64,000 nucleotides of DNA from the NCBI GenBank assembly GCA_963920635.1, contig OY987298.1, positions 124,691,735-124,755,734 on the forward strand, given 5' to 3'. This document shows, piece after piece, positions 36,780 to 49,274 of this stretch (its first letter is position 1; each line of letters opens with the position of its first letter). The position numbers and the translations under genes were made by a program. Under the pieces are notes generated by a model. It saw only the letters and a program-made list of their open reading frames with translations. It searched no databases and was not told the origin of the DNA. The DNA is from Pseudeuparius sepicola (Eukaryota; Arthropoda; Insecta; Coleoptera; Anthribidae).

Positions 36780-37600
36780 ATACGAAAGGGTCCATTCTAG
36801 CATTTTGATTGCGACTACTTTGAAATCCCACTATAACCTATCGAGAACTCGACACGGCCATTGAAGTTTTAACTGACAAACCGAGAGACTTGGCAGTTAG
36901 AGAAGTTCCCATTTACGATATGGTATAATAGGGCGATCGCGTTTATTAGATTGAAGCAGATCCATTATAATGAAATCGCTCGGTTGAATAGGTTTCACTT
37001 TTAACTCGATATTAGAAACTGTTATTTCTGCCGTTAATTCGACAACTTCTCCAGCAGCATCTTTCAGAAATAGCCAATTGATAGGTAATCTTTAAATATT
37101 CTCAAGCTAAATGTTCCATCAAAATTTACGGTCAAAGGCTTGGTGGGACCAGACCAACTTATTGCAGTTACCAGGAATTTTTCATCGCTGGGGGGTACCA
37201 TAGATATGTTCTGATAGTACTTACAATTCCTGGATTTTGAACTGTTTCCAATTCCTTTCCATTCAGTTCATACTAAATCGAATCAAACAGAAATGCAAAT
37301 GTCGTAACCTTTACAAGCGTCCAGCTTATTGGTTCCAGGATCTCCCCGAGCAAGGCGTTTCTCGAACTTTGTAGCTTGACCACAGTATTGAGTACTGATA
37401 GCCAGGAAGGTGTACCTAATTCGACTGGTAACGGTAACCTATTGATGACGCTATTAAGCCCATTTTCTTCCACTAACAAATGACACAATACTAATCTGAA
37501 TAAACAACGACCTGTTTTATTTTGATACCTTTTCCCAAGTGCTAAGTTTCGGTATACAAAGATCTTTTTGGGATACATAAATAAAACAAGGGCAATGTCA
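36780..37600 (-). other. Possible decayed coding region, unrecognised
   Basis: A 101-codon minus-strand frame (37578-37273) and two further stretches in other frames (about 37225-37080 and 37080-36910) together look more protein-like than their surroundings, for example MVPPSDEKFLVTAISWSG and VELTAEITVSNIELKVK. I do not recognise the family and it could be a chance run of open frames. Confidence 0.25.
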
Positions 37601-38113
37601 ACTGGCTCAAAACTCTTCAGGTAATACCTCTACCTTGTTCCACCTTTTAAATTCGTCGAACTCCACGAAGATTCACTTTGTCTACCATCATTATTTAAAA
37701 TTTTTCACCACAGCCAAATTCTGCACACTATCAAACCTCTTCAAAACCAACTTTTTGTTGAAACTATTCGCGCAGGCATCAACGCCTAGCGGGGCTGCAC
37801 CGGCGCACGACTTTTTCTTATAAATATTCAGTTTTGTTGGCTGACCCCCCCCATGACAAATTTCTGGCTACGCCGCTGGGCATAATGTTTTTTTATGTAG
37901 GTACCTACATATGTTTGGAATTGAGACTTTTTCAGATAACTGTCCAGATAATATTCACTAAATACAGGGTGATCCAAGCACGTCGCGCCGGTTCCTTTTT
38001 AAGAAATCGTATGACGTCGAATATCTTTTTCCTAAAGCGGTGTTAACATTTTTCAACTGTCCCAATTTGTGTATTTATTATTATTACAGGTGCTTATCGA
38101 CTAGCGTATGGAA

Positions 38114-38464
38114 GTCAACCCGACTCCCTGTTTTACGCATGCGCAAAAGACGAGTCCTTTGTGTTACCCGACTCCCTATGTTTTACGCATGCGCTAGCTA
38201 AAGACTAGAGTCTAGTCGTAGGAGTCTAGTCGTAGGAGTAAATGAGGAGCTAATGGGCGCTGCCGTATGAAAAAAGAAGGGGGCAAGGGCAAGGGCGCAT
38301 ACGCCGACTGCCACCATAAGGGGCGTATGCCCCCTTCTTTTTTCATACGGCAGCGCCCATCGCTGTAAAAGGTGGCGCATGCTCGCTCACCGTGTCGGCT
38401 CCTTATTTATTCCTACGACTAGACTCGTTTTTTGCGCATGCGTAAAACAGGGAGTCGGGTTGAC
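38114..38464. mobile_element. GC-rich fold-back element
   Basis: The ends GTCAACCCGACTCCCTGTTT and inverse bound a 351-bp palindromic unit. The left arm holds a second partial copy of the end motif (about 38167-38198) and a doubled GTCTAGTCGTAGGAG. The centre (38255-38358) is a strong palindrome beginning GGGCGCTGCCGTATGAAAAA. There is no convincing target duplication and no ORF. Confidence 0.75.
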
Positions 38465-39214
38465 CGGTTACTGATAGGTTTATTATAAGGTCACGAACTA
38501 CTGTTTGTATCCTTTTTAATAAAACCTTGAGTTACTGTTACCAAAAGTTATATAACCAAGTTATATAATGGTCTTGGAAACTACTTTATAAAACCTGTAG
38601 GGCTAGGTTTTATAGAGGTAACTTTAAACACCTTTTTGTTCCTCTTGCGAAATTAAGAGACTGCTATATAATTTCTAACAGCTATAGTTCTATAATGGTC
38701 TTCTCCAAATCAATTAAAAAACCTCAAGTAATATCAGTCCTCTACTTTCTATTTCTATCTACGTATGTCCCATAACATGGGGGTTATTTTTATAGCTTAT
38801 GAATACATTCTAACTATACTGTCGTTACATTACATTACATAAATTCTTCTGTCGTCCTATAGTCTCTTATAATACGAACATAAAATAGCAGAACTTCAAA
38901 AACTTATACGTTAAAACAAAATAACAATAAGTAACAAAACAGGCGTTGAATAATGGTTAATCATTTTATTCACTGTCACTTCTGTTTTCTTCCCTATTTC
39001 GCCTTTATTACTGGTATCTTTGTCTGAATTTCCATTTCTTTCTGCAATTTGCCCATGCGCTCGGTACAACTGATAAACTAGAAGTATTATTGCCAGGTTC
39101 TTGTAGTTGTACTGTACAATTTTAAATAACATTTTGCTCGTAAAACACACACAATACCTAATCACAATAATTATTGATAATGTTTCTGATCCATGTAATA
39201 AAACTAAATTAGAG

Positions 39215-39248
39215 CACAGACTTATATAGCTTCGTATATAGGTCTGTG
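39215..39248. repeat. 34-bp hairpin mini-insertion, copy A, with 7-bp target duplication
   Basis: The hairpin has 14-bp arms (CACAGACTTATATA and inverse, one mismatch) and a six-base loop. ATTAGAG flanks it at 39208-39214 and 39249-39255. Its reverse complement closely matches the hairpin at 61287-61319. Confidence 0.75.
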
Positions 39249-40099
39249 ATTAGAGGTTATGTCATATTTTCATTTTTACGGAATATATGCGCGTGCGCGT
39301 GCTACTCTGGATGGTATAAGGGTTACTTGTATTATCAATAGTTGCAAAATTTACTTTTAGTTTTATTAAATTATCGCTGGAACTCTTAAGTTTCCAGGTG
39401 TCCAGGTGTCACTAAAATCGGTGATTAGAGTTACCTAAAGTTATTACTATGTAACTTTCAGCAACCACATTTTTATAACAGTTGTGGGGTACATTATAAA
39501 ATCTATGGTGAAATCTATTGCCAAAGATTAATGGCTGCCATTTTAAGCTTTTCACTGTTATAGGTTAGATTTAGATTCATCAAGGAAAATTAACTTCAAG
39601 GTTATTTTATGATATATTTCGTTACTTTTCTCGACATAAACTTATGAATTATGCATTATGTATCATATTTATAGCTGTTCAATAAAAATAAATAAAAATC
39701 GAAAATTACTAATTCCATAAAAAATTTGTTAACAAATTATATTTACAGAGGGCTCGTGGATTTTCTGGAGGTAGAATTTACCCGATGCAGAAAAAGTTGC
39801 ACGTGAATTTACTGCTCTCCCGAGATCAAGTCTTCTTTTTCTATGATCAAAATAACAAACATGGATGATTTAAAGAAACAAAACATGGTATATGTCAACT
39901 TTGAGAAAACGAACTGTCCAATTCGTTTCAAACGGTAAAGATGAAATTCTTTAATATCACAATGGAATAAAGAGAGACAATTAATATATTGTAAGACATG
40001 CGCAGTAAGGTGGATCGAAAATTTAAATAAAAAACAAAACAAAAAATGATAACGGCCGTGGTGGCAAAAGTTCTCCGATTGTATTTACCTTGGATACTT

Positions 40100-40470
40100 A
40101 TCAGTTTCGCCTGGATCTGCCTCCAACTTAAAAGCTAAAATATTAGAGTTCTTCATTACGAAAGATATATCAACTGATTCACTCATAGCAATCGGATGTG
40201 ACGGCACAAATATTAACACTGGAACAAACTCAGAAGTATTAAGGCTCCTGGAAACTACATTTAATCGTTCTTTGCAATGATCTGTATACCTAGACGACCC
40301 ATTCAAATGGCATTGTAATCCACGTTGATATACAATAAAATATCAAAACAAAGACCCTGTAGTGGTGCACAGATGATCCGTAAATATATCGCCCATCAGT
40401 GGAAAGCCAAATCTATTACGCTTGCCCCAGTTTTCCTTCTATGCAACCAGGCTTAGTACATAATTTAATA
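40100..40470 (+). pseudogene. Repeat-family ORF fragment, upstream part split by the errantivirus
   Basis: The plus strand reads SNLKAKILEFFITKDISTDS followed by IAIGCDGTNINTG and a leucine-rich helix, with stops further on. It resembles the first part of a long uncharacterised ORF family repeated in insect genomes; the piece at 49556-50690 looks like a later part of the same protein. The errantivirus at 40538-49472 lies between them. Function unknown. Confidence 0.5.
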
Positions 40471-40537
40471 TATTTTCAACATGTGTATTTTAATATTATC
40501 AATAATTATAATATGATGTATTATATAATGAAGAGAT

Positions 40538-40736
40538 AATTAAATGATTGGCCACAGCAGTAGGCTTTTAAAAAACTTTATTCGAAAAGCTTTTGACAAA
40601 GATCGGTCTTAATCTGGACGCGCTTTGTGATACAATAAATATATAAGATTTCGGATTGCTGAGTTTGCAGGAGACGAGACGGTTCTGGAGCTTCTACAGT
40701 TTTCTTGATGATGCATGAATTTCTGCCTAGATAACT
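40538..40736 (-). repeat. 3' LTR of the errantivirus
   Basis: 199 bp; minus-strand ends AGTTATCTAGGCAG and ATTTAATT. Identical to the other LTR except at 40550. Confidence 0.95.
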
Positions 40737-40747
40737 CCTCCATCCTT
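40737..40747 (-). other. Polypurine tract
   Basis: The minus strand reads AAGGATGGAGG directly before the 3' LTR, the expected primer for plus-strand DNA synthesis. Confidence 0.6.
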
Positions 40748-42437
40748 AAGAGGCTTCTTCGGGAGTGTAGAGGATCGAAGTAGCCGTAGCTTTTTCTTCC
40801 TTTTCTTTTCTAGGTTTTCGGAACTTCCAATATTTCCAAATTCCATATCCAATTAATATTAAGAGAACCATTACCATTGTTATCCATAAAATCCAATTTG
40901 TTGTGTACGTATTTGCAACTTCTTCGACGACCACAGGACTAATAGAGTTAATATGTTTTCGAAGAGCATGGATATCGTCCAGTGATATGTTCCTGATGTG
41001 GAGTTTGCCAAATGTATTGATGTTTTCTTGAACTTCGCCAATTTTAATCGCCGGCAATACCAATGAATGGGTTTTACTGTTTGATTTATTATTTCCATAA
41101 GAAATTCCATTAATTTCCATGCTGCATCCGGTAGGTAACCAAATTAAATGCGGTGTCTTTATTATGGCATATTCCATGTTTTTGCATAACAATTTAATTT
41201 TCGATTCTTCTTTCGGGACAACAATTATAAATTCGTCGTTGACTCTTTCAATTATTTGATTGTGAGTTTGAACTTCCAAAACGTTACAACTTGGTTCTTC
41301 GCCAGAAATTAGTGCAGCTATGCAATCTTCTTTTGGAGTTGCTTCTAACCCTTCTTGTAGACAAATATAAGTTCCATTTATTTCTTCGCAGGAATTTTCC
41401 ATATATTGGTAGCTAGTAGTACTAAGAGCCATGTAGGGTTCGGAAGGAATAATTATGGTATTTTTGGAAGAAGGTAAAGGATATAAATGATAATAATCAA
41501 AATTATCTGGATGAACTAAAGGGACATCTAGGGCAAAAACAATTTGATTTTTTGAAATATAACTACTTGTTTTAATTACAGAGTACCAATCATAAAAATT
41601 AATATTAATAATTTCGTTTTCTGAATAATGTGTTTTTAAGTCCGTTAATATCTCTTGTAAGTCGTCGATATTCAATATATCAGGGTGAATAGTATGTAAA
41701 CGTGAAAAGGTTATAGCATTTTCCAAGTTGTCTAGGAAAGTAATTATTACATTAGCATTGATAAAAATTTGATTAAGTATACTTAAATATACAGTATATT
41801 TATAGAATATATCAGTTTCTCTTTTTATTAATTCATGGTAACGTTCTAAATATTCAGAAATTTTTCGTTGATTATCAATTATAGTTTCAATTGAGGTTCC
41901 GTAGTGATCAATTAATTTTTTGAATAAGGAAATTTGTGTGTTTACTTCTGATACAATTTTCTGTTGATTTTTCTCAAGTATTCTTATAGCGTTGTCGTAT
42001 CTAATACCGTCATTTGCATCAAGCGATCCAGTAAACCATTTATTTATCGTTCCTATAGCATTAAAAAGTCCGCGTTTACTGCGTTTATTTATATTTTTCT
42101 TAAATATTATGTTATTAAATTTACGTTCTATTTCTAAGATTAAAGGTTTAAGACTATCATAGTTATTTCGTAAGCTAGAAGAAAATACAAATTGTGTTTC
42201 TTTAAAAATAGAAATGTTTAAATCATTATGAACCGATCTAAGATTTTTTATTTCGTTACTTAAGGCTTTAATTTGAACATAATGTAGAAAAGTGTGTTTT
42301 CTAGTTATGATCTTTGCATTTCCTAATCTAAAAGGTAAGACTCCAGGTGAATCTTTCAAATCCGTTATTTTAATTTCCTGTACTTGGACCTGGGATATCA
42401 GGATCAGGGATATCAGGATCATCAGGTGGTTTCTCAT
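40746..42437 (-). CDS. env: Errantivirus envelope glycoprotein
   Basis: An open frame of 563 residues. An N-terminal hydrophobic signal segment (about 1-20) is followed by an ectodomain with a furin-type cleavage site RSKR at 119-122 and a hydrophobic, glycine-containing start of the second subunit. A coiled-coil-like helix follows, then a cysteine-containing region (about 345-440), a C-terminal membrane anchor at about 515-534 and a short basic tail. This is the layout of insect errantivirus Env. The ATG lies inside the end of pol (68-nt overlap, different frame), so expression probably needs a spliced subgenomic RNA. No break is seen. Confidence 0.9.
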   Translation of the reverse strand: MRNHLMILISLILISQVQVQEIKITDLKDSPGVLPFRLGNAKIITRKHTFLHYVQIKALSNEIKNLRSVHNDLNISIFKETQFVFSSSLRNNYDSLKPLILEIERKFNNIIFKKNINKRSKRGLFNAIGTINKWFTGSLDANDGIRYDNAIRILEKNQQKIVSEVNTQISLFKKLIDHYGTSIETIIDNQRKISEYLERYHELIKRETDIFYKYTVYLSILNQIFINANVIITFLDNLENAITFSRLHTIHPDILNIDDLQEILTDLKTHYSENEIININFYDWYSVIKTSSYISKNQIVFALDVPLVHPDNFDYYHLYPLPSSKNTIIIPSEPYMALSTTSYQYMENSCEEINGTYICLQEGLEATPKEDCIAALISGEEPSCNVLEVQTHNQIIERVNDEFIIVVPKEESKIKLLCKNMEYAIIKTPHLIWLPTGCSMEINGISYGNNKSNSKTHSLVLPAIKIGEVQENINTFGKLHIRNISLDDIHALRKHINSISPVVVEEVANTYTTNWILWITMVMVLLILIGYGIWKYWKFRKPRKEKEEKATATSILYTPEEAS

Positions 42438-44382
42438 GTCTGTCTGAATGTCTGTCCTGTAATAAAGATTTTTCTGTCAGTTTTCTTGGTCTTTTTAAAT
42501 TCTTTTTGTGAATTATTTTGCGTGGTAATTTCGCTTTTATACCTAAGTTTTTCTGAACGATTACTTTTTTAAAACGGGGTTTTATTTTTGAACGGTTTTG
42601 AACTCTTTCGTAAGCGTATTCATTTTCATTATATTCTATAGGATCTTCGCGATTTTGGTTTCTTTTTTGAATGATTTTTTCCTTTGTAGATTGATTGATT
42701 TCATGAATTTTGTCATAAAGTAGACGTGTTCTATTTTTATGTTCGTTAACATATTCACTTATAATTATTTCAGAAGTAGTATCGAAAGCGTCAAAACTAT
42801 CGGTATGTCCACTAACAATGTTATATGGAGTTTGTTTTGTTACTGAATGAACTGTATTATTATATGCCAAAATTGCGTAGAGCATGAGTTTGTCGATTCG
42901 ACTGTCTTTGTCAGTTAATCTTAAACATCTTATGTGTTCAATTAATGTAGAGTGTAAACGTTCAACTAAACTGTTGCTATTAGAATTATTAGGAGTAATA
43001 AAATGAATATTAATTTTGTGAAGTTTTACAAAATCTTTTACGGTTGTATTATTAAATTCTGATCCGTTGTCAGATACAATGGTTCTTGGTAGACCATGAT
43101 GTGTTGCGAATTGTAAGAAACAATCAATGGTGTTTATAGCTGAAGCTCCACTTATTTTGTATGCTTGTGCATAACGAGAGAATGAATCTATTATTGTTAA
43201 AAATTTATTGTTTTCTATTTGGAAAGTGTCAACATGTATGACTTCAAAAGGTTTGGTACTAGTGGGCGTCAAATTAAATTTTATTTCTGCGGGTTTTCTG
43301 TCGTATTTAGCTAACTGACAAATTTCACAATTATTTACGTATTTTTCTATATCAGTTTTTTGTTTTGGCCAGTAATATCTTCGTTTTAGGGAATTTTCCA
43401 TTTCATTGATACCTCTGTGGCAAACTTTACCTTCATGATAATATTTTAGTTTTTCTTGTTGTTCGTCAAAAGTATAAATATCTTCTAAATAGGTTGAACT
43501 TTGTATTAGTTTAAAAGAAGAATTTTGGAATGTCTTTTGGATAATGTTGCAAAATTCTGGGATTATATTAGGAGTTTTAAAATATACACAGTAAACTTTT
43601 TTATCTTCTACGTATTCTTTTATAAAAGCTATTGTTTCACTTTCGAAATTTTGGAGAGGTAAAGATACCGTTAATCGTTTATTTTCGTTAAATGGTTTGT
43701 TTCGAATTACATATTTATGTTGTGTCTTGTTGTTAGAAGAAACAATTATTTGATTTTTGTATGAGTTTACCGATTTTTCTGTTATTGGCATTAGTAAAAC
43801 AGGATCTTCGACTGCTGTATGGACAGTTTCGTTTATATTATTTCTCGGAGCGTTTTCTTGGACATTGAATGCCGGTCTAATAAGTATATCGGAAATAATA
43901 TTAATTTTTGGTTTTTCAACAGGTTTTTCGTTAGGGGTAATTCCTAAAATTTCATTTACATCTTCGCTTGAGATTTCCGGAAGGTTTCCTTCATCTAAAT
44001 TTTCTAAAAAGGTAATAATTTCGTCATCTGAATCACCTAAATTGGCTATTATTGATTCGTTTTCTAAAGAATTTTCTAGTGCATTTATTTCTACTCGAGA
44101 GAGTGCATCCGCATTGGTATTTGATTTTCCTTTTTTATATACTATTTCGTATTGATATTCCTCAAGTTTGAGTCTCCAACGAACGAGACGTGAACTGGGA
44201 TCTTTAAGGGAAAATAGCCATTGAAGGGGTTTGTGGTCAGTGATGATTTTAAATTTGTGTCCAAACAGATAAGGTCTAAAGTAATTTGTGGCCCAGACAA
44301 TTGCTAACAATTCCTTTTCGATAGTTGAATAGTTGCATTCTGCGGGATTAAGTGTACGAGAAGCATATGCCACTGGAAGATC
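42370..44382 (-). CDS. pol: Errantivirus Pol, C-terminal part: RNase H and integrase
   Basis: The frame follows a TAA (44385-44383) that separates it from reverse transcriptase. Numbered from the first methionine (44373), residues 1-95 are the end of the RNase H domain (TDHKPL at 46-51, ADALSR at 88-93). Then comes a variable spacer, an H2C2 zinc site (H313, H319, C349, C352), and an integrase core with D382, D435 and E471, a D-D-35-E triad. The C-terminus is basic. Integrase inserts the DNA copy into the host genome. The upstream ~340 bp is duplicated at 45282-45614. Being downstream of a stop, this part is translated only by readthrough, if at all. Confidence 0.85.
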   Translation of the reverse strand, partial: DLPVAYASRTLNPAECNYSTIEKELLAIVWATNYFRPYLFGHKFKIITDHKPLQWLFSLKDPSSRLVRWRLKLEEYQYEIVYKKGKSNTNADALSRVEINALENSLENESIIANLGDSDDEIITFLENLDEGNLPEISSEDVNEILGITPNEKPVEKPKINIISDILIRPAFNVQENAPRNNINETVHTAVEDPVLLMPITEKSVNSYKNQIIVSSNNKTQHKYVIRNKPFNENKRLTVSLPLQNFESETIAFIKEYVEDKKVYCVYFKTPNIIPEFCNIIQKTFQNSSFKLIQSSTYLEDIYTFDEQQEKLKYYHEGKVCHRGINEMENSLKRRYYWPKQKTDIEKYVNNCEICQLAKYDRKPAEIKFNLTPTSTKPFEVIHVDTFQIENNKFLTIIDSFSRYAQAYKISGASAINTIDCFLQFATHHGLPRTIVSDNGSEFNNTTVKDFVKLHKINIHFITPNNSNSNSLVERLHSTLIEHIRCLRLTDKDSRIDKLMLYAILAYNNTVHSVTKQTPYNIVSGHTDSFDAFDTTSEIIISEYVNEHKNRTRLLYDKIHEINQSTKEKIIQKRNQNREDPIEYNENEYAYERVQNRSKIKPRFKKVIVQKNLGIKAKLPRKIIHKKNLKRPRKLTEKSLLQDRHSDRHEKPPDDPDIPDPDIPGPSTGN

Positions 44383-46522
44383 TTAGCCTACAGTACCTTG
44401 CGATAATACTGCACCTATAGCGTAGTTTGAGGCGTCTGTCGTCAAGTTAAATGGCTTAGAAAAATCTGGATATTGTAAAATTGGGTCATTCGTGAGTATA
44501 TTTTTGCACAACTCGAAAGCATTAATAAAAGATTCATTGTGAATGACCTTTTCTCCCTTTTTTAAACATTTGGTGAAAGGTTTTGTGATTTTTGCAAAGT
44601 CTTTTATAAATTTTCGATAATAACCTACTAAGCCTAGGAATGATTTTATTTCTTTTGCCGTTTTAGGAATTGGAAACTTTTGAATAGCCTGAATTTTTTT
44701 ATGTTTGGTTTGATTCCGCCTGGTGTTATTATATGTCCTAAGAATTCTACTTCCTTGCGGAGGAATTCACACTTATCTAATTGTATCTTAAGATTGTATT
44801 CACGTAATTTTTTGAAAACTAGTTTGAGATTGGAAATATGTTCTTCTAATGATGATGAAAATATTATGATGTCATCAATGTAAACTAAACAAACTTTTCC
44901 TTGGAGTTCTCTTAGAATGTCGTCCATAACACGCTGAAATGTGGCTGGCGCATTTTTTAGGCCAAATGGCATTCTATTATATTCGTAACGACCGTTGTCT
45001 ACACTAAAAGCTGTTTTTTCTATACTTTGGGGGTGCATCTCTATTTGGTGAAAGCCGGAAGCTAGATCAAGGGTAGTAAAATAAGTACATCGGCCTAACT
45101 TGTCTAAAATTTCATTAATGTTGGGAATTGGATATCGGTCATCAATAGTTTTTTCATTGATTTTCCTGTAATCGACTACTATACGCCACTTTTTTTGTCC
45201 GGAGGCATCCGATTTCTTGGGGACAATCCAGATTGGTGAAGACCATGGACTTGAAGAAGGTCTAATGATTTCGTCATCTAAATTGGCTATTATTGATTCG
45301 TTTTCTAAAGAATTTTCTAGTGCATTTATTTCTACTCGAGAGAGTGCATCCGCATTGGTATTTGATTTTCCTTTTTTATATACTATTTCGTATTGATATT
45401 CCTCAAGTTTGAGTCTCCAACGAACGAGACGTGAACTGGGATCTTTAAGGGAAAATAGCCATTGAAGGGGTTTGTGGTCAGTGATGATTTTAAATTTGTG
45501 TCCAAACAGATAAGGTCTAAAGTAATTTGTGGCCCAGACAATTGCTAACAATTCCTTTTCGATAGTTGAATAGTTGCATTCTGCGGGATTAAGTGTACGA
45601 GAAGCATATGCCACTGGAAGATCTTAGCCTACAGTACCTTGCGATAATACTGCACCTATAGCGTAGTTTGAGGCGTCTGTCGTCAAGTTAAATGGCTTAG
45701 AAAAATCTGGATATTGTAAAATTGGGTCATTCGTGAGTATATTTTTGCACAACTCGAAAGCATTAATAAAAGATTCATTGTGAATGACCTTTTCTCCCTT
45801 TTTTAAACATTTGGTGAAAGGTTTTGTGATTTTTGCAAAGTCTTTTATAAATTTTCGATAATAACCTACTAAGCCTAGGAATGATTTTATTTCTTTTGCC
45901 GTTTTAGGAATTGGAAACTTTTGAATAGCCTGAATTTTTTTTATGTTTGGTTTGATTCCGCCTGGTGTTATTATATGTCCTAAGAATTCTACTTCCTTGC
46001 GGAGGAATTCACACTTATCTAATTGTATCTTAAGATTGTATTCACGTAATTTTTTGAAAACTAGTTTGAGATTGGAAATATGTTCTTCTAATGATGATGA
46101 AAATATTATGATGTCATCAATGTAAACTAAACAAACTTTTCCTTGGAGTTCTCTTAGAATGTCGTCCATAACACGCTGAAATGTGGCTGGCGCATTTTTT
46201 AGGCCAAATGGCATTCTATTATATTCGTAACGACCGTTGTCTACACTAAAAGCTGTTTTTTCTATACTTTGGGGGTGCATCTCTATTTGGTGAAAGCCGG
46301 AAGCTAGATCAAGGGTAGTAAAATAAGTACATCGGCCTAACTTGTCTAAAATTTCATTAATGTTGGGAATTGGATATCGGTCATCAATAGTTTTTTCATT
46401 GATTTTCCTGTAATCGACTACTATACGCCACTTTTTTTGTCCGGAGGCATCCGATTTCTTGGGGACAATCCAGATTGGTGAAGACCATGGACTTGAAGAA
46501 GGTCTAATGATTTCGTCATCTA
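44041..46522 (-). repeat. 1.24-kb tandem duplication inside pol
   Basis: Sequence 44041-45281 repeats at 45282-46522. The copies are nearly identical, differing by one base in a T-run (near 44690 and 45935). The junction at 45279-45282 joins an RT segment to a post-RNase H segment through a shared CTA, which suggests microhomology or template switching during reverse transcription. The unit spans the end of RT, the TAA stop and RNase H. Confidence 0.9.
44646..45614 (-). pseudogene. Chimeric RNase H-RT frame created by the duplication
   Basis: A 322-codon frame that starts in the RNase H sequence, passes through the duplication junction at about 45281 and continues into reverse transcriptase (YIDD motif present). 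A one-base loss in the T-run near 44690 shifts the frame near its end. The domain order (RNase H before RT) is abnormal and is a product of the duplication, not a real gene. Confidence 0.85.
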
Positions 46523-47435
46523 ACATTTTTCTTATTTGTCTTTGAACTTCATTTTTTAAGGCATAAGGATACCTATAAGACTTTGTGTGAACAGGGACCT
46601 CGTCGGTGGTTTTTATTTCGTGTTTTACTCTGTTCGTAAATGAAAGTTTTTCTCCTGCATTATAAAATAAATCTGAAAATTCTTGACAGATTTTAAAAAT
46701 TTTTTCTTTCTCTTCAGAATTAAGATGATCGGATCGTATTATATTTTTCACATCATATTTTTGTTTAGATTTGCTTTTTTTGTTATTAAAAATTTGTTCG
46801 ATATTAAAAAGAGAGTAATCATTATTGATTTCTTGAAAACTAGCTGTAGTGAATGGTTTATTTAGAGATAAGACTTTTGTTTCGTCTGAATGATTTTGAA
46901 TTTCCACAATAGCATAACCATTCTTAGCAGTGGTTAGAATTTCCGGAATAAAACAATTTCTTGAAATGTCTTTTCTTGGAAAATAGATATCTCCTGAATT
47001 TACAGAAACAGGTATTTTCGCTTTACATGTTTCGTGAGGGTTGACTTGTATAGAAAATAAGTTAGATTGTTGATTGTGTCTATAAAAAATATTAATACAG
47101 ATATTTTCGTTATAGAGAATATTTTTGTCAAAATCGGGTATTAACTTTAGTCTTTTTATATCTTCGAAGCCTAGTAATCCATCAAAAAAATCATGAAATT
47201 GAAACAAGTGGAAAGTAATCTGATCGTTTAAACCTAAAAGTTCATTTATTGGTATGTCAGCTTTGAATCTACATTTATTTGTACCGTTACACGTTTTTAT
47301 TTGAAAGTCTTCATGATAGATTGTATTAGGGAAATATTTTTCTGCAAAACAAGGATTTATTATTGATTTTGAAGCTCCCGTATCAATTAAGAATTTAAAT
47401 TTCGTATGAATGTTATTAAGATCAATTATTGTCAT
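45624..47435 (-). CDS. pol: Errantivirus Pol, N-terminal part: protease and reverse transcriptase
   Basis: 603 codons. An aspartic protease motif LIDTGAS lies at residues 17-23. Reverse transcriptase occupies about 285-500, with the [11 protein letters not shown] and [11 protein letters not shown] blocks and the catalytic YIDD at 438-441. The frame ends at TAA 45626-45624 in the connection to RNase H. The ATG overlaps the gag stop as ATGA, in the -1 frame relative to gag, so pol is expected by -1 frameshifting or by reinitiation. The stop is an inactivating mutation present in both duplicated copies. Confidence 0.9.
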   Translation of the reverse strand: MTIIDLNNIHTKFKFLIDTGASKSIINPCFAEKYFPNTIYHEDFQIKTCNGTNKCRFKADIPINELLGLNDQITFHLFQFHDFFDGLLGFEDIKRLKLIPDFDKNILYNENICINIFYRHNQQSNLFSIQVNPHETCKAKIPVSVNSGDIYFPRKDISRNCFIPEILTTAKNGYAIVEIQNHSDETKVLSLNKPFTTASFQEINNDYSLFNIEQIFNNKKSKSKQKYDVKNIIRSDHLNSEEKEKIFKICQEFSDLFYNAGEKLSFTNRVKHEIKTTDEVPVHTKSYRYPYALKNEVQRQIRKMLDDEIIRPSSSPWSSPIWIVPKKSDASGQKKWRIVVDYRKINEKTIDDRYPIPNINEILDKLGRCTYFTTLDLASGFHQIEMHPQSIEKTAFSVDNGRYEYNRMPFGLKNAPATFQRVMDDILRELQGKVCLVYIDDIIIFSSSLEEHISNLKLVFKKLREYNLKIQLDKCEFLRKEVEFLGHIITPGGIKPNIKKIQAIQKFPIPKTAKEIKSFLGLVGYYRKFIKDFAKITKPFTKCLKKGEKVIHNESFINAFELCKNILTNDPILQYPDFSKPFNLTTDASNYAIGAVLSQGTVG

Positions 47436-48880
47436 TTTCTTTTGTCTACGATATTGGTTTCCTGAAAATTTTCATTTGAATTTTCATTTTTTATTTCCTC
47501 TAGATGTTCTGAATTTTCTGGTAAACTAGTATAACTTTCATATTCCGTATTATAGAGGTTTGAATAGTCATGTTCAAAAAGATTTTGATTTGAATTTTGG
47601 TTATATTCTTCAGGGATATAATAATATGAATTCTCTTCGTCGACAAATAAATTTTGGGGGTCATAAATTGGGTTGTCGTCTTCTATATTATATAGTTCTT
47701 CCGATATAAAGTTTCTGGGACCTGAACTTTGGAAGTAGTTCGGTACACGTTGCGGTACTTGTTGGCGTAAACTTGGTATTGTCGCGTTTACTGACATAGG
47801 GGTTGGTTTGTCATTAGTTGTTCGTCCGGTTGATTTAAATACGTTGGTTTGGGGTTGTTTTGACCCGAAAACTTGTTGGTTTGTAAAATACTTTTGTTGT
47901 AGTTGTCTTGGTTGGGGCATGTTTATAGGACCTCTGGGAAATTGGTTATTTTGTGGAAATCTTTGGGGTTGGACATGTTGTGGTAATATTTTTGTCATTT
48001 GTTGGTTTTGGAAAAAGTTTGTCCTTGGGGTATTTGGGAATTGCATCTGAGGATTGAAAAAATTAGGTTTTGGGATATTTTGGGGATAGTTTTGAGTCTG
48101 AATTGGTCTTTGAATTTTTTGGATATTATTTTGAGGTTGAATTGAGGAGAAAAGGCGATTTTGAGCATAGAGAAAATTTTGTTCTTCAATTACTAACGCG
48201 ATAGCATTTTCGAGACTATCAGGGTCTTTAATACGCACAATGTCTTGTAGTCTGCCGGTGAGACCTCTTATAAACGTCTTTAAAGCTAGTTGTTTATAAT
48301 TATTCAATTGTAACTGTTTCATATTTGGTGCTAAGTCGCTAGAATTTAATTTGGAAATAATTAAGCTATGTGCATCTTGGATCCTAGATCCGAAATTTAC
48401 AGGGGATTCATTTTTTAACGGTCGTAAAACTATCAAATCTTGAACAAGACAGTCGATGTTTCTATTATCTCCAAAAGTTAAGCGTAAAGCATTGCGAATT
48501 TCATCCCATGTCTGAAGTTCTGTTCTTGTCCCTATTAATGTTAGTGCCCTACCAGCGAGTTTTCCGATTATTGCACGAATTAAAAATTTGTTTATTGGAT
48601 CGTTAGGAATCGCTCGGTTTGTATAAGTTTGTACAAGATAATTACAACTGTCAATAAAAATTTCGAGAGTATGTACATCACCAGAAAATTGAGGTATATT
48701 TTCAATATACATGCGTAGTAATTGATAATTAACATTTTGATTTTGGTTTTGTTGCTGGTTGTTCATTGTAGAAAGATTTACTTGCCCAAACAAATCAACT
48801 AAAATTGCTAGATCTGTATCGTGATCGATACCTAACCTTCCTACGTTTTCGTTCTCCTCTTCACTTTCTGAATTACTCAT
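47432..48880 (-). CDS. gag: Errantivirus Gag
   Basis: 482 codons from ATG 48880. It has an acidic N-terminus ([13 protein letters not shown]), a helical capsid-like region at about 50-235 ([15 protein letters not shown] at 54-68; [15 protein letters not shown]), then a long Q/N/P-rich tail without CCHC knuckles, as is usual for errantivirus Gag. Gag assembles the particle. The frame is intact and overlaps pol by four bases. The homologous protein of the second element starts at 59065. Confidence 0.9.
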   Translation of the reverse strand: MSNSESEEENENVGRLGIDHDTDLAILVDLFGQVNLSTMNNQQQNQNQNVNYQLLRMYIENIPQFSGDVHTLEIFIDSCNYLVQTYTNRAIPNDPINKFLIRAIIGKLAGRALTLIGTRTELQTWDEIRNALRLTFGDNRNIDCLVQDLIVLRPLKNESPVNFGSRIQDAHSLIISKLNSSDLAPNMKQLQLNNYKQLALKTFIRGLTGRLQDIVRIKDPDSLENAIALVIEEQNFLYAQNRLFSSIQPQNNIQKIQRPIQTQNYPQNIPKPNFFNPQMQFPNTPRTNFFQNQQMTKILPQHVQPQRFPQNNQFPRGPINMPQPRQLQQKYFTNQQVFGSKQPQTNVFKSTGRTTNDKPTPMSVNATIPSLRQQVPQRVPNYFQSSGPRNFISEELYNIEDDNPIYDPQNLFVDEENSYYYIPEEYNQNSNQNLFEHDYSNLYNTEYESYTSLPENSEHLEEIKNENSNENFQETNIVDKRK

Positions 48881-49257
48881 AAAAATTAAATTTTTGCTAC
48901 TAAAATTACTTAAAATTAAGTTTTCCTAAAAGAAAATCAAAATTTGAAAATGTGAAAAATCGTTTTTCGAATTTGAATTCTTAACCTAGTGAGATTAAGT
49001 CTTTGCCCCAGCAGAGAGTATAGGATAGTTCGACGAAGGGAAATGGCTCTTACCGTTGGTAGCTAGCCCTTTTCTTCTTCGGAACCTCAGTCCTTGCCCT
49101 CCTGGTTGAAGCCCAGTTGCTGCTTGGCCCGAGTCGTCTAACGGTGGAGACGATGTTGCAGGACGAACCGCTTAATCGGAACCCGAAGGAAAAACGCGAG
49201 TTTCGGCGACTGCAAGGCTTGCCCGAATCGCAAACTTCTGCGATTTTCCGCGATACG

Positions 49258-49274
49258 TCCTACCGACTGCGCCA
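49258..49274 (-). other. Primer-binding site for tRNA-Ser
   Basis: The minus strand reads TGGCGCAGTCGGTAGGA from the last LTR base, complementary to the 3' end of insect tRNA-Ser (…CCTACCGACTGCGCCA), as in the 17.6/297 group of errantiviruses. The same site occurs at 58710 on the plus strand. The 5' leader to gag is about 380 bp. Confidence 0.9.

Noticed and set aside
38911..39165. 84-codon minus-strand ORF with a hydrophobic N-terminal segment and C-terminus
   Set aside because: No family, no promoter or splice support; could be chance.
43757..44155. 132-codon plus-strand ORF opposite pol
   Set aside because: Antisense shadow of the errantivirus Pol frame.
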